Shown one piece after another: positions 9,118 to 18,192 of a stretch of DNA of 64,000 nt. Each line of letters opens with the position of its first letter. The first letter of the stretch is position 1. The DNA is taken from assembly GCA_021781745.1 (NCBI GenBank), contig JAJXWH010000020.1, positions 1-64,000 of the forward strand, given 5' to 3'. The notes under the pieces were generated by a model. It was not told the origin of the DNA. It did not search any database and saw only the letters and a program-made list of their open reading frames with translations. The translations under genes and the position numbers were made by a program. The stretch comes from Bacillota bacterium (GTDB lineage Bacteria; Bacillota; Clostridia; Clostridiales; Clostridiaceae).

Positions 9118-10464
9118 TTATATAGCAAGCTTTGATTTAAAAACAATCATAGCAGATGTATGATTCATATGCCCAATAAATTGTTCGCCATATCCTGAAA
9201 ACCCTATAGTTGGAATATCCTTGAATATATCAGCATACTCTTTTACTAAGTTTTTTCTTTCTAATTCTAATGCTCTATGGGTACATTGAAAATTTATAAT
9301 ACCATCTAGTCTTTTAAATTCATTTAATTTCTTTTCAATTACTTTTTTTGTATCTTCAATAATATTAGTAGATTTAAGGAGTTTTACTTCCATCCCCTTA
9401 AGTATATTGCAATAAAAAGATAAACTTGTCCCTACTACTTGCTGTGGCCCTCGCACATATATATCGCTTTCTCCTGCTATCAATCCTAGCGGATTTGTCA
9501 TAAAATATTTCGAAACATCATCAATTGAGGATGCATTTACAGCCTTAGCATACTCGACAATTGCTGGCCTATTGTTTAATTCTATAACCTCACGTTTTTC
9601 TTCATTAACCTTATTGGCTATAAACGTATAATCTAAAGCTTCAAAACTTTGAGTCTTAATAATGCCAAATTCAGCATTATCGTTAACTTTCAGCAATATT
9701 AGAACAGCTGCATCAGTATATGCGTTCCCATTTGCAGAAACAAAGGTTCTTAAAAATTTATTATCATCTCCAGCTGACCCACCAACAAAAAGAACATTAG
9801 TCCTATTACCTATTAAATCCATTATTTTTTCTTCCTTCATACTAAGGCCATCAATTAAAGTCATACCAATATACTTTTTCGTATCCATATTGTAAAGACT
9901 CTCATTAAAATAATTCTCAAATGAAGTAAAGGTGTTTTCTAAATTTAAATCTTCCTTTATGTTCTTAATTACTTCAACTTTTATATCTGAAATAATATTT
10001 GAATTAATAGCCATTGCTACAACTGAGTTTTTTAACATGTGTTCGTTTGTTAATTCTCCAGCAGTAGAACACCCGACAATAATGCATTCCTTGAAAGCTT
10101 CTTTCATAAGCTTACTAAGCTTTTGTTGGTTGAAATTAGAAGATGCAAAAAAAACTATCAACCGTATATCTTTAATATTCAGTTGATTCTTTATATCTAT
10201 AACAACTTCCTCTTCTATATATTTTGTTGAAAAAGAAGATTTTATATTTACTCCCTTATTATCAAAACATTTCACGTTTAATTGTTTTGCAATTTTAATA
10301 AGTTTTTCAATAATTTCTATATCGTCTGGAGAATTATTATTAAACTTATTTGGGTTGATTCCTTTTAAGATTAATTTAGCTATAGTCATTTCCGATATAG
10401 CTGGATTACCTTTAGACCGTTCATTAATAATTTCATTAATCATTTCTTTTATTTTCCCTGGCAA
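9118..10464 (-). CDS. FIST-domain (FIST_N and FIST_C) sensory protein
   Basis: After a helical N-terminus containing a KLILKGINP segment, the protein shows the FIST_N hallmark GCSTAGE and the FIST_C segment with NPLGL. FIST domains are predicted small-ligand (perhaps amino-acid) sensors often linked to histidine kinases and chemoreceptors. Here the sensor is a separate protein encoded just upstream of a kinase. The start is placed at TTG 10464, giving 448 residues, because AGGAG precedes it by 8 bases; the longer frame from 10545 has no ribosome site. No output domain is fused. Confidence 0.8.
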   Translation of the reverse strand: MPGKIKEMINEIINERSKGNPAISEMTIAKLILKGINPNKFNNNSPDDIEIIEKLIKIAKQLNVKCFDNKGVNIKSSFSTKYIEEEVVIDIKNQLNIKDIRLIVFFASSNFNQQKLSKLMKEAFKECIIVGCSTAGELTNEHMLKNSVVAMAINSNIISDIKVEVIKNIKEDLNLENTFTSFENYFNESLYNMDTKKYIGMTLIDGLSMKEEKIMDLIGNRTNVLFVGGSAGDDNKFLRTFVSANGNAYTDAAVLILLKVNDNAEFGIIKTQSFEALDYTFIANKVNEEKREVIELNNRPAIVEYAKAVNASSIDDVSKYFMTNPLGLIAGESDIYVRGPQQVVGTSLSFYCNILKGMEVKLLKSTNIIEDTKKVIEKKLNEFKRLDGIINFQCTHRALELERKNLVKEYADIFKDIPTIGFSGYGEQFIGHMNHTSAMIVFKSKLAI

Positions 10465-10626
10465 AAATATCACTCCTACTTTAGCTTCTATTTTAAGCCC
10501 ACTCAAAACACTCCTATGATAATGCACTTTTATACCAAAACACATATTATTATAACATACAATTTCTATTTTTTACTTAATTTTCATCAAAATACTATGT
10601 TTATTTTATATTTTTTCTAAAAATAT

Positions 10627-10659
10627 AAAGCACTACCTAAATATATTAGGCAGTGCTTT
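10627..10659 (-). terminator. Terminator of hom
   Basis: A 14-bp stem with one mismatch (10627-10640 with 10646-10659) and a 5-base loop, followed by T-rich sequence on the minus strand, lies just after the homoserine dehydrogenase stop. Confidence 0.7.
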
Positions 10660-10667
10660 ATATAAAA

Positions 10668-11963
10668 TTATTTAAAATCTTCTATTCTTATTATATTATC
10701 AATTTTATTGACTGATTTAAGATTTTTTATTTCTTCAATTGCATTGTTAATTTCAGCTTCATTTGTCCTATGAGTAACTAAAACTATAGTTACCTTTCCA
10801 TCTTCTTCATCACCTTTTTGAATTACTGAGCGAATACTTACATTATGCCTTCCAAGTATAGCTGTAATTTCTCCAAGCACTCCTGATTCATCTAATACAT
10901 TGGCTCTAATATAGTACTTGCTTTCAACAGAGTCCATATCTAAGATTTCCCTTTTCCATAAATTATTCTTTACTACTGGATTAGGATTTTCTGTGTCAAC
11001 ATTACTTCTAACTATAGAAACTATATCACTTACTACAGCACTTCCTGTTGGAAGATCTCCTGCTCCTCTTCCATAAAACATTAAGTCCCCAACCGCATTA
11101 CCTCTTATAAATACTGCATTATAAGAATCATAAACGTTTGATAGTGGATGCTTTTTAGGAATCATTGTAGGATGAACTCTAAGTTCTACCTTACCATTAA
11201 TTTCTTTAGCTATTGCTAATAATTTAATTCCCATTTTAAATTCCTTAGCATACTCCATATCAACAGCTTCTACTTTTGTAATTCCTTCTCTATATACATT
11301 TTTAACATCTATTTTAGAACCAAAAGCTAAAGCTGCAAGTATTGCTAACTTATATTGAGCATCATATCCTTCAATATCTGAAGTTGGATCTGCTTCAGCA
11401 TATCCCTTTTCTTGAGCTTCTTTTAATACATCATCAAAATCAGCACCTTCAAGTTCCATTTTGCTTAAAATATAATTTGTTGTTCCATTTACAATACCAT
11501 AAAGCGTCTCTATTTTATTTGCTGTTAAACTTTCATCAATTCCTTTTATAATAGGAATTCCTCCGGCTACACTCGCCTCATAACTAAACATTATTCCCTT
11601 TTCATCAGCCTTTTCAAAAAGTTCATCTCCGCCAGTTGCAAGCAGCATTTTATTAGCAGTTACTATATGTTTTTTCTTCTCCATGCATTTTAACATATAA
11701 TCTCTAGCAGGCTCCATTCCTCCCATGACTTCAACAACAATTTTAATACTATCGTCTTCCAATATCTCATTAAAATCTGTAGTTACAAGTTCATTGGGAA
11801 TATCCACGCCTCTTGGCTTATTCTTATCTCTTACAAGGACTTTTGCCACTTCGACTTCTGATCCACATCTCTTCATGATCTCTTCTTTATTAGAATTCAA
11901 GATCATCCAAACACCACGACCAACATTCCCCAATCCTAGTAGTGCTATTTTTACTTTTTTCAT
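10668..11963 (-). CDS. hom: Homoserine dehydrogenase
   Basis: This 431-residue enzyme reduces aspartate semialdehyde to homoserine with NAD(P)H, the branch point to threonine and methionine. It has the nucleotide-binding GLGNVGRGVW at residues 11-20, the catalytic-core segment YAEADPTSDIEGYDA, and a C-terminal ACT domain (about 350-428) expected to bind threonine for feedback control. It matches the usual length of the ACT-containing form. The ATG at 11963 has a G-rich ribosome site (AAGGGGGG). It is monocistronic here; no thrB or thrC is adjacent and no T-box is visible upstream. Confidence 0.95.
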   Translation of the reverse strand: MKKVKIALLGLGNVGRGVWMILNSNKEEIMKRCGSEVEVAKVLVRDKNKPRGVDIPNELVTTDFNEILEDDSIKIVVEVMGGMEPARDYMLKCMEKKKHIVTANKMLLATGGDELFEKADEKGIMFSYEASVAGGIPIIKGIDESLTANKIETLYGIVNGTTNYILSKMELEGADFDDVLKEAQEKGYAEADPTSDIEGYDAQYKLAILAALAFGSKIDVKNVYREGITKVEAVDMEYAKEFKMGIKLLAIAKEINGKVELRVHPTMIPKKHPLSNVYDSYNAVFIRGNAVGDLMFYGRGAGDLPTGSAVVSDIVSIVRSNVDTENPNPVVKNNLWKREILDMDSVESKYYIRANVLDESGVLGEITAILGRHNVSIRSVIQKGDEEDGKVTIVLVTHRTNEAEINNAIEEIKNLKSVNKIDNIIRIEDFK

Positions 11964-12396
11964 TTTGTGCCCCCCTTAAGTTTGCGTATAAAAACATTAC
12001 GTATATCTATTTAAATAATAGTATACCAATTAATTATAATTCCTATATCAACTTTTGGCTATATTTTTTATTAAATATTTCGGTAAAAATATACCTCCAA
12101 ATATATATTAAGTTATTTGAAGATAACTAAGCTGTTACCATTTCTTATGCGCTCCATGAAAAAAGCACAATATAATAACAACTAATAAACAATAAATCAC
12201 AACTATTTTTACCATTACTCTTACCAACTTTCTTTATTGTAATTTGCTTTAATTATATGAATTTAAAATTTACAATATATCTAAATTTTTACTTTACAAT
12301 AATATTAAATACTAATACTTATGTAAAGAACAAAAAAATACTTAATAATCTTTTATGTAAATCAACATATATGCTCTAATTTTTGCATATATTCTT
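11964..12396. other. Intergenic region between hom and the LCP gene
   Basis: This is a divergent AT-rich spacer of about 430 bases that must hold promoters for both flanking genes. No riboswitch, T-box or tRNA is recognisable. The only coding candidate is a 26-codon minus-strand frame, listed separately. Confidence 0.4.
12135..12215 (-). CDS. Candidate 26-residue membrane peptide
   Basis: The frame encodes one hydrophobic helix (VVIYCLLVVIILCFF) followed by a short basic tail (HGAHKKW), the layout of small single-pass membrane peptides. The ribosome site is weak (GGTAAGAG) and there is no family match I know, so this may be chance in an AT-rich spacer. Confidence 0.2.
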   Translation of the reverse strand: MVKIVVIYCLLVVIILCFFHGAHKKW

Positions 12397-12423
12397 ATGA
12401 TATTACTTAGAAAGGATTATAAA

Positions 12424-13476
12424 GTGATTAACAAAATTAATTTTAAAAAAAATAACATGCTCTCAAACAATGGAATTTCTCATAAGAATAATAAAATAAT
12501 ATTGAAGAAAATTTGTCTTTCTATCTTAATTATTATGTTTATAGTTTTTATAGTATTTGTTATTTTGATATTTTACTATCTAAATAAAATTAATAAAATT
12601 GATTTAAATACTGTTGCAATTAATAATGATAGTACTATAGAACAAAATTTAAATCCAGTTCAAAATAACGACATTCTCACAAAAGAAAAAGAAGGTAGCA
12701 TAGATAATATAGCTCTATTTGGAATAGATGAAACAGATGGAGTTTCCGGACGTTCAGATTGTATTATGATATTAACTATCGATAATAATCATAAAGAATT
12801 AAAGCTAAGCTCAATAATAAGAGATTCTTATGTTAACATTCCTACAAAAAATAAAAAAGATAAAATTAATCATGCTTATGCCTTCGGAGGACCTAAACTT
12901 GCCCTTGACACTCTTAACGAAAACTTTAATTTGAATATTAATAAATTCATTACTGTTAATTTTTCATCCTTGCCTAAAATAATTGATAATGTTGGTGGAA
13001 TCACATTGGATATAAATAACGAAGAACTTGAGTATATAAATAAATATATACACCAATTAAATGCACTAAATAATACTACGTCCCCTGATATTGTTTCTTC
13101 TGGAAGTCAATTAGTGAATGGCACTCAAGCCTTAGCTTATTGTAGGATAAGATACACTTCTGGTGGAGATTTTGAAAGAAGTCAAAGGCATAGAACTGTA
13201 CTAAATAAGCTGCTTGAGAAATCTAAGACTATTCCCATAACTCAATACCCTTCTCTATTAAATGAAGTGCTTCCTATAGTTCATACAAATTTAGAAAAAA
13301 CTGATATTCTTTCTCTTTTAAAAGATATAAATTCACTAAAAAATCAGACTCTATTGCAAGATAGATTTCCATATGATGATGATGGAAGTGGAAAGCTTAT
13401 AAGCGGTATTTATTATTATGTATTTGATGAAGAAGCTACAACTAGGAAACTTCATTACTTTATTTTCGATAGGTAA
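12424..13476 (+). CDS. LytR-CpsA-Psr (LCP) family cell-wall polymer ligase
   Basis: This 350-residue single-pass membrane protein has a cytoplasmic basic N-terminus, one membrane helix (about residues 30-55) and an extracellular LCP domain. The domain has the family pattern of an early Asp, a SIIRDSYV strand and a later GTQALAYCRIRYTSGGDFER segment with the Arg residues that bind the polyprenyl-pyrophosphate head. LCP enzymes transfer polysaccharides from undecaprenyl carriers to peptidoglycan. The start is placed at GTG 12424, with AAAGGA 7 bases upstream, rather than ATG 12397. It converges on the distal end of polysaccharide locus A, so wall anchoring of that polymer is a plausible job. 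Confidence 0.88.
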   Translation: MINKINFKKNNMLSNNGISHKNNKIILKKICLSILIIMFIVFIVFVILIFYYLNKINKIDLNTVAINNDSTIEQNLNPVQNNDILTKEKEGSIDNIALFGIDETDGVSGRSDCIMILTIDNNHKELKLSSIIRDSYVNIPTKNKKDKINHAYAFGGPKLALDTLNENFNLNINKFITVNFSSLPKIIDNVGGITLDINNEELEYINKYIHQLNALNNTTSPDIVSSGSQLVNGTQALAYCRIRYTSGGDFERSQRHRTVLNKLLEKSKTIPITQYPSLLNEVLPIVHTNLEKTDILSLLKDINSLKNQTLLQDRFPYDDDGSGKLISGIYYYVFDEEATTRKLHYFIFDR

Positions 13477-13482
13477 AATTAT

Positions 13483-13520
13483 AGAGTAGATAGTTAAACT
13501 ATTTTCTATCTACTCTTTTT
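13483..13520 (+). terminator. Terminator of the LCP gene
   Basis: A perfect 11-bp stem (13483-13493 with 13506-13516) is followed by a T run. It separates the LCP gene from the convergent polysaccharide locus. Confidence 0.8.
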
Positions 13521-13602
13521 ACAAAATAATATACACTGAAAAAATATATATTAATTCACAGTTTTATACCATGGATTTACTTTAATAATCTGATTAATCT
13601 AA

Positions 13603-14748
13603 TCAATTAACTTTAACAAAATTTTTCTTTAAATTAATTATCATTTCAATTATACTAACTATATTTATTACCTCTTCTTTTTCTAGTTCGCCATATATAG
13701 GTAATATCAACACTCTATCTACTGCATACTTAGCATTAGTTAGATTGTAATCATTAAATAATCCCTTATAGCATCTAAAGTCTGTTATTAGAGGATAAAA
13801 ATATTTTCTAGTAAATATATTATATTCTTTCAATTTATCATATAACTCATCTCTACTTACACCACAAACTTCTTCATTTACTATTATTGGGAAATATGCA
13901 TAATTGTACTGTGTATTTCCATCTTCCTTAACATAGTATATACCCTTAATTTTGTCCAATTCTTCTCTATAAGTTTCCGCTAATATTTTTCTTTTTTCAA
14001 TTTGTTCATTAATATATCTTAAGTTGATTAAACCCATAGCTGCTTGAAATTCATTCATCTTAGCATTTAATCCTACGCACTCAACATTCTCTTCATCAAC
14101 AATCCCAAAATTCCTTAATTTTTTAAAATATGTTTTTGAAATTTCACTTTTTGTTGTTAATAAGCCTCCCTCTATTGAATTATATACTTTAGTTGCATGT
14201 AAAGAAAACATAGATATATCTCCAAAATTGCCTATTCCTTCTCCATCATACTTAACACCAAAAACATGTGCGGCATCATAAATTACTCTTAAATCATACT
14301 TCTTTGATATTTCATCTATTTTTCTTATATTGCAGGGATATCCAAAAACATGAACTGGAATTATAGCACAAGTTTTATCATTTATTAATTCCTCAATTTT
14401 ATTTTCATCAATAGTAAAATCATTTAATTTTATGTCACAGAATACTGGTTTTAAATTATTCATAACTATTGCATGGGTTGTTGATGCAAAGGTAAATGGA
14501 GTTGTTATTACTTCTCCACTTAGATTCAACGATTTTATTGCTATGTCAAGTGCAGAGTGACCATTAGTAAATAATGTTGCGTTACTTACCCCTAAATAAA
14601 CTCTTAAATTTTCCTCTAGTTCCTTGTGAATTGCCCCATCATTAGTAACCCAATTAGTATCCCATATCTGTCTTATTTCATTGATATATTCATTAATTGG
14701 TGGTAAAAAAGCTTTAGTTACTCGTATAGGTTTATTAAACTTGTACAT
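13603..14748 (-). CDS. DegT/DnrJ/EryC1 sugar aminotransferase (VioA/FdtB-like)
   Basis: This 381-residue PLP enzyme of the sugar nucleotide aminotransferase family has an aspartate that contacts the PLP nitrogen in YDAAHVFG and the Schiff-base Lys in HATKVYNSIEGG. The HATK form is typical of the VioA/FdtB branch, which aminates dTDP-keto-6-deoxy sugars. The keto-sugar can come from rfbA and rfbB in the same locus, so a dTDP-amino-dideoxyhexose (for example viosamine) is likely; which carbon is aminated cannot be read from sequence. It is the last gene of locus A, after the WbqC-family gene. Confidence 0.82.
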   Translation of the reverse strand: MYKFNKPIRVTKAFLPPINEYINEIRQIWDTNWVTNDGAIHKELEENLRVYLGVSNATLFTNGHSALDIAIKSLNLSGEVITTPFTFASTTHAIVMNNLKPVFCDIKLNDFTIDENKIEELINDKTCAIIPVHVFGYPCNIRKIDEISKKYDLRVIYDAAHVFGVKYDGEGIGNFGDISMFSLHATKVYNSIEGGLLTTKSEISKTYFKKLRNFGIVDEENVECVGLNAKMNEFQAAMGLINLRYINEQIEKRKILAETYREELDKIKGIYYVKEDGNTQYNYAYFPIIVNEEVCGVSRDELYDKLKEYNIFTRKYFYPLITDFRCYKGLFNDYNLTNAKYAVDRVLILPIYGELEKEEVINIVSIIEMIINLKKNFVKVN

Positions 14749-14896
14749 TTTACATCTCCATTCTCATAAATTCAAAATTGATATTTTTGCAAATACCATT
14801 AATTATATCTATTCAATATGAGTGAGAACAATGACTAAAAAGCACCATTTTGTATAATAAAGACAAACTTTTTTTAATTTGTGTAACTCAATAAAA

Positions 14897-15601
14897 TTAT
14901 ATTAGTGTATACTCATTAAGTAATTCTTTAACTCGCTCTTTAGAATTAAACATAAGTACATCTAATATGGATAAATTTGATACAAAATCATTATTGTATT
15001 GTTTATATTCAATATCATTAGTCTTAATAAAATATAAATCTATTAATTTTTTCTTAAAATATTCTTTAGAATAAAGATTTATTCCGCCTATGGCATTTAT
15101 ATATTCATCGCCACCTAAATTTTTAACAATTTCTATTATCATATCTTGACACTTCAATTCATTATTTATGGAAATATTTGAAGCTGCAATAATCGTCGTA
15201 TCTATTCCTAAATATTTACATATTACCTGCAAGCTATTTTGATTAAATTCCCCAATATTTACCTTGTGATCATAATCTAATATTTCATAAATTAACGCTA
15301 TTGTTTCAGAAAAATACGGGGCCTTTTTATAGTTAAATTCTATAGTTTTTAATAATCGATTACTATCTTCTTCAAATTTGTCTGATAAGTATCTCTCATT
15401 TATATTTGAGCGTGTAGACCCATTCTTCAAACTTAAAGTAAATCTTGCTGGCTTATCTTTAATTAATAACCTATTTCTATTGATCCATCCCCCTTTGATA
15501 AATTGCACAGTATCATCTACTACATATTTATCCACACAATTTATCAGTTGAAAATAACCAATGTACGGTAAGAAATAAGGTTGCATAACTGCTACTCTCA
15601 T
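14897..15601 (-). CDS. WbqC-family protein
   Basis: The N-terminus (AVMQPYFLPYIGYFQLI) is the signature of WbqC-like proteins, which occur in O-antigen and capsule loci beside amino-sugar genes. Length (234 residues) and the basic middle segment agree with the family. Their reaction is not well established; acyl or aminoacyl transfer to an amino sugar is a reasonable guess because an aminotransferase gene follows. There is no membrane segment. It sits between the flippase and the aminotransferase. Confidence 0.8.
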   Translation of the reverse strand: MRVAVMQPYFLPYIGYFQLINCVDKYVVDDTVQFIKGGWINRNRLLIKDKPARFTLSLKNGSTRSNINERYLSDKFEEDSNRLLKTIEFNYKKAPYFSETIALIYEILDYDHKVNIGEFNQNSLQVICKYLGIDTTIIAASNISINNELKCQDMIIEIVKNLGGDEYINAIGGINLYSKEYFKKKLIDLYFIKTNDIEYKQYNNDFVSNLSILDVLMFNSKERVKELLNEYTLI

Positions 15602-15642
15602 TACAACTCCTCCTAATTTTTTTTACATTATATTACTTATAT

Positions 15643-17112
15643 TTACCTAGCAAATTTCTTATGTTTTAATTGTATAATAAGGTTTATAATCACACTTAAC
15701 TCTTCTCTTTTAATAACTGTATTTATTGATAAATAGATAATAATACCTAAAAACACTTGAATAAAAAGAATTAAAATATTATTAAGTGGCAATATTACAC
15801 CGAAATAATATACTATTACTCCCATAATCATTGATGTCATAAAATTTGGATATATATCCTTAATTTGTTCCCAAATAGAGTACTTTATAAGAATATTTGA
15901 ATAATATGCGTTAAGAAAATAAGAAATATAACATTCTAAAACAATTCCGCATAGAAGCCCTATAATTCCAAATCCAAAAGCTAATACTACTATTATTATT
16001 GATATTCCTATAACTTTTTTTATTAGCTCTAATTTCAAAAATAAATCTGATCTACCTTTTACTTGTAATATATTCAAATTAATAGCATGAATCGGATATA
16101 ACATTCCCTCCAAACATAGTATTTGAAAGTAAATAATTGAAGGACTCCATTTTTCTCCAAGCAACAAACTAATCATAGGACGTCCTATTGCAGCCAATCC
16201 TACCATAATTGGGAAAATAATAAAGGTACAGTTTTTTATTATCCTTTTATACCCATCTTTTAATTTTAAATCCCCACCTTCAATACTGCTTAGAACTGGA
16301 TAGCTCACCTTTTGAAATGCACCTGTAATTGATTGGCTTACAGTACTTTTCAACTTATCTGCATTAGTATAATATCCAAGCTCTAATGCTAAAAAATTCT
16401 TCCCAATAATTAAATACAATATATTGTTATAGAAGGTATCTATCAAACCAGACATTAGCATTTTCCATCCATATTTATATAACTTTTTAAATGAATTAAT
16501 ATCAAATACTAGAGTTGGTATCCATCTGCTATATAAAAATAATAATAGGGATTGCATAAAACTCATTGTTATAGTTCTTATCACTAAACTCCAAACTCCA
16601 GCTCCCATAATTGCCATTATAATTCCACCGAATCCTGAAATTAAAGAAGAAACAGTATTGATCTTAGTTTGAGTCTTAAAATCTATTTTTTTAATCAACA
16701 TTGTACGCTGAACAATTCCAAAGGAATTTATTATTAAACTTATTGCAAGTACCCTTAAAATATCTATCAATATTACTTCATTAAAAAAGTTACTTATTAG
16801 TGGCGCTGAAAAAAATAGTATAGTATACAACAAAATAGATAGTATTAAGTTGGTATAAAATATAGTTGAATAATCCTTCTGTTGAACTTCCCTTTCTCTA
16901 ATCAGTGCATTACTAAAGCCACTATCTATTAATGTATTTGAAATTGATATAAATATTGCAATCATGCCAATTACACCAAAATATTCAGGCATCAATATTC
17001 TGGCAAGGATTATTTGGATAATAAATTGCAAACCTTGATTCATAATTAAATCTAAGAAACTCCAGAGAAAACCGTATATAGTTTTTGATTTCAAACTATT
17101 TTCATGCTTCAT
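15643..17112 (-). CDS. Wzx-type oligosaccharide flippase (locus A)
   Basis: This is a 489-residue polytopic protein with 12-14 hydrophobic helices of the polysaccharide transporter (PST/WzxC) family; the opening SKTIYGFLWSFLDLIMNQGL is typical. It would move the undecaprenyl-linked repeat unit of locus A across the membrane for polymerisation. Its start overlaps the stop of the upstream glycosyltransferase by four bases (ATGA), so the two are translationally coupled. Confidence 0.85.
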   Translation of the reverse strand: MKHENSLKSKTIYGFLWSFLDLIMNQGLQFIIQIILARILMPEYFGVIGMIAIFISISNTLIDSGFSNALIREREVQQKDYSTIFYTNLILSILLYTILFFSAPLISNFFNEVILIDILRVLAISLIINSFGIVQRTMLIKKIDFKTQTKINTVSSLISGFGGIIMAIMGAGVWSLVIRTITMSFMQSLLLFLYSRWIPTLVFDINSFKKLYKYGWKMLMSGLIDTFYNNILYLIIGKNFLALELGYYTNADKLKSTVSQSITGAFQKVSYPVLSSIEGGDLKLKDGYKRIIKNCTFIIFPIMVGLAAIGRPMISLLLGEKWSPSIIYFQILCLEGMLYPIHAINLNILQVKGRSDLFLKLELIKKVIGISIIIVVLAFGFGIIGLLCGIVLECYISYFLNAYYSNILIKYSIWEQIKDIYPNFMTSMIMGVIVYYFGVILPLNNILILFIQVFLGIIIYLSINTVIKREELSVIINLIIQLKHKKFAR

Positions 17113-18116
17113 ATTTTTCTCCCTATCATTGAATCCTTAATTTGGCATCCAATCTGCTCTATTAAATTTTTTATAGGTCTGTAAACTTTATTAATATTTT
17201 TATACATTTTAGGTTTATACAACTTTATATACATTCCAATCTTAGCTTTCATTCCAACTTTCTTGTAAAATTCTTTATATCTAGGCTCTTTCAACTTTTT
17301 AATATCACCTTTCATAAAATATAATTGATACTCATATAATTTTCTTCTTTCATTTATTTTTTCAGAATACTTGTTCTGTGAGTATATATTAAAATTATCT
17401 AATATGGAAATAAGATTCTCTTGATTTTCAATCTTTTTATTTTCATCATTTATTCTAAATAGATTAGATGTTGCAGAATTTTCTACTCCTACTCTGTATA
17501 CTGACATTATATCTTTCATGAAATATGCATATCCCTTACTTGTAATTATTAGTTGTGATGGAAGATCTCCAACAACAGCGGTTTTATACCAATCAGGAAT
17601 ATCTTCCATAGTTTTTTTTAGGTACACTCTTGATGCTGTTGGAATAAATCCTAATACTGCAATTTCACCACTATCAAATACATTACTATCTACTTCTTTT
17701 GAAATCACTGTTCCTATTATGTTTCTTTTAGTATTAATTTTGTATGCATTATGAAAACATAAGGTGCAATCCGGATTCTTCTTCATATAATTGATTTGTT
17801 TTTGTAATTTATACGGATCTATCCAAAAATCATCACCTTCACATTCTGCTATATATCTGCCGCGTGAAGCCTCATAAATTCTTCTCTCATTTTCTCCCAT
17901 ACCAACATTCTTTTCAGAAGTTATTAGTCTTATTTTTTCTGGATATTTCTTCATATAATCTTTTATTATCTCTCGTGTATTATCGGTACTACAATCTTCC
18001 CCAATAATAATTTCATATTCAAAATCTGTTTTTTGATTTAAAAAACTTTCTAAAGCATCTCCAACATATTTTTCATGATTATAAGTAATGCAATTAATAC
18101 TGACTAAAACGCTCAT
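17109..18116 (-). CDS. Family 2 glycosyltransferase
   Basis: This 335-residue cytoplasmic GT-A enzyme has the opening strand VSINCITYNHEKYVGDALES, the nucleotide-binding GEDCSTDNT and a DxD-like ECEGDDFW near residue 95. This subtype adds one sugar to a lipid-linked oligosaccharide. A strong GGGG-type ribosome site precedes the ATG at 18116, and it is coupled to the flippase downstream. Donor and acceptor cannot be predicted. Confidence 0.85.
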   Translation of the reverse strand: MSVLVSINCITYNHEKYVGDALESFLNQKTDFEYEIIIGEDCSTDNTREIIKDYMKKYPEKIRLITSEKNVGMGENERRIYEASRGRYIAECEGDDFWIDPYKLQKQINYMKKNPDCTLCFHNAYKINTKRNIIGTVISKEVDSNVFDSGEIAVLGFIPTASRVYLKKTMEDIPDWYKTAVVGDLPSQLIITSKGYAYFMKDIMSVYRVGVENSATSNLFRINDENKKIENQENLISILDNFNIYSQNKYSEKINERRKLYEYQLYFMKGDIKKLKEPRYKEFYKKVGMKAKIGMYIKLYKPKMYKNINKVYRPIKNLIEQIGCQIKDSMIGRKI

Positions 18117-18192
18117 ATAATCCCCTACTTTTCATATATTCACCATTCAGATAATTGACTCTATTCTTTTAAATTTTTATTTATACCTCTGC

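Noticed and set aside
11964..12396. T-box or riboswitch upstream of hom
   Set aside because: No AGGGTGG-type T-box core or known aptamer core is visible on the minus strand.
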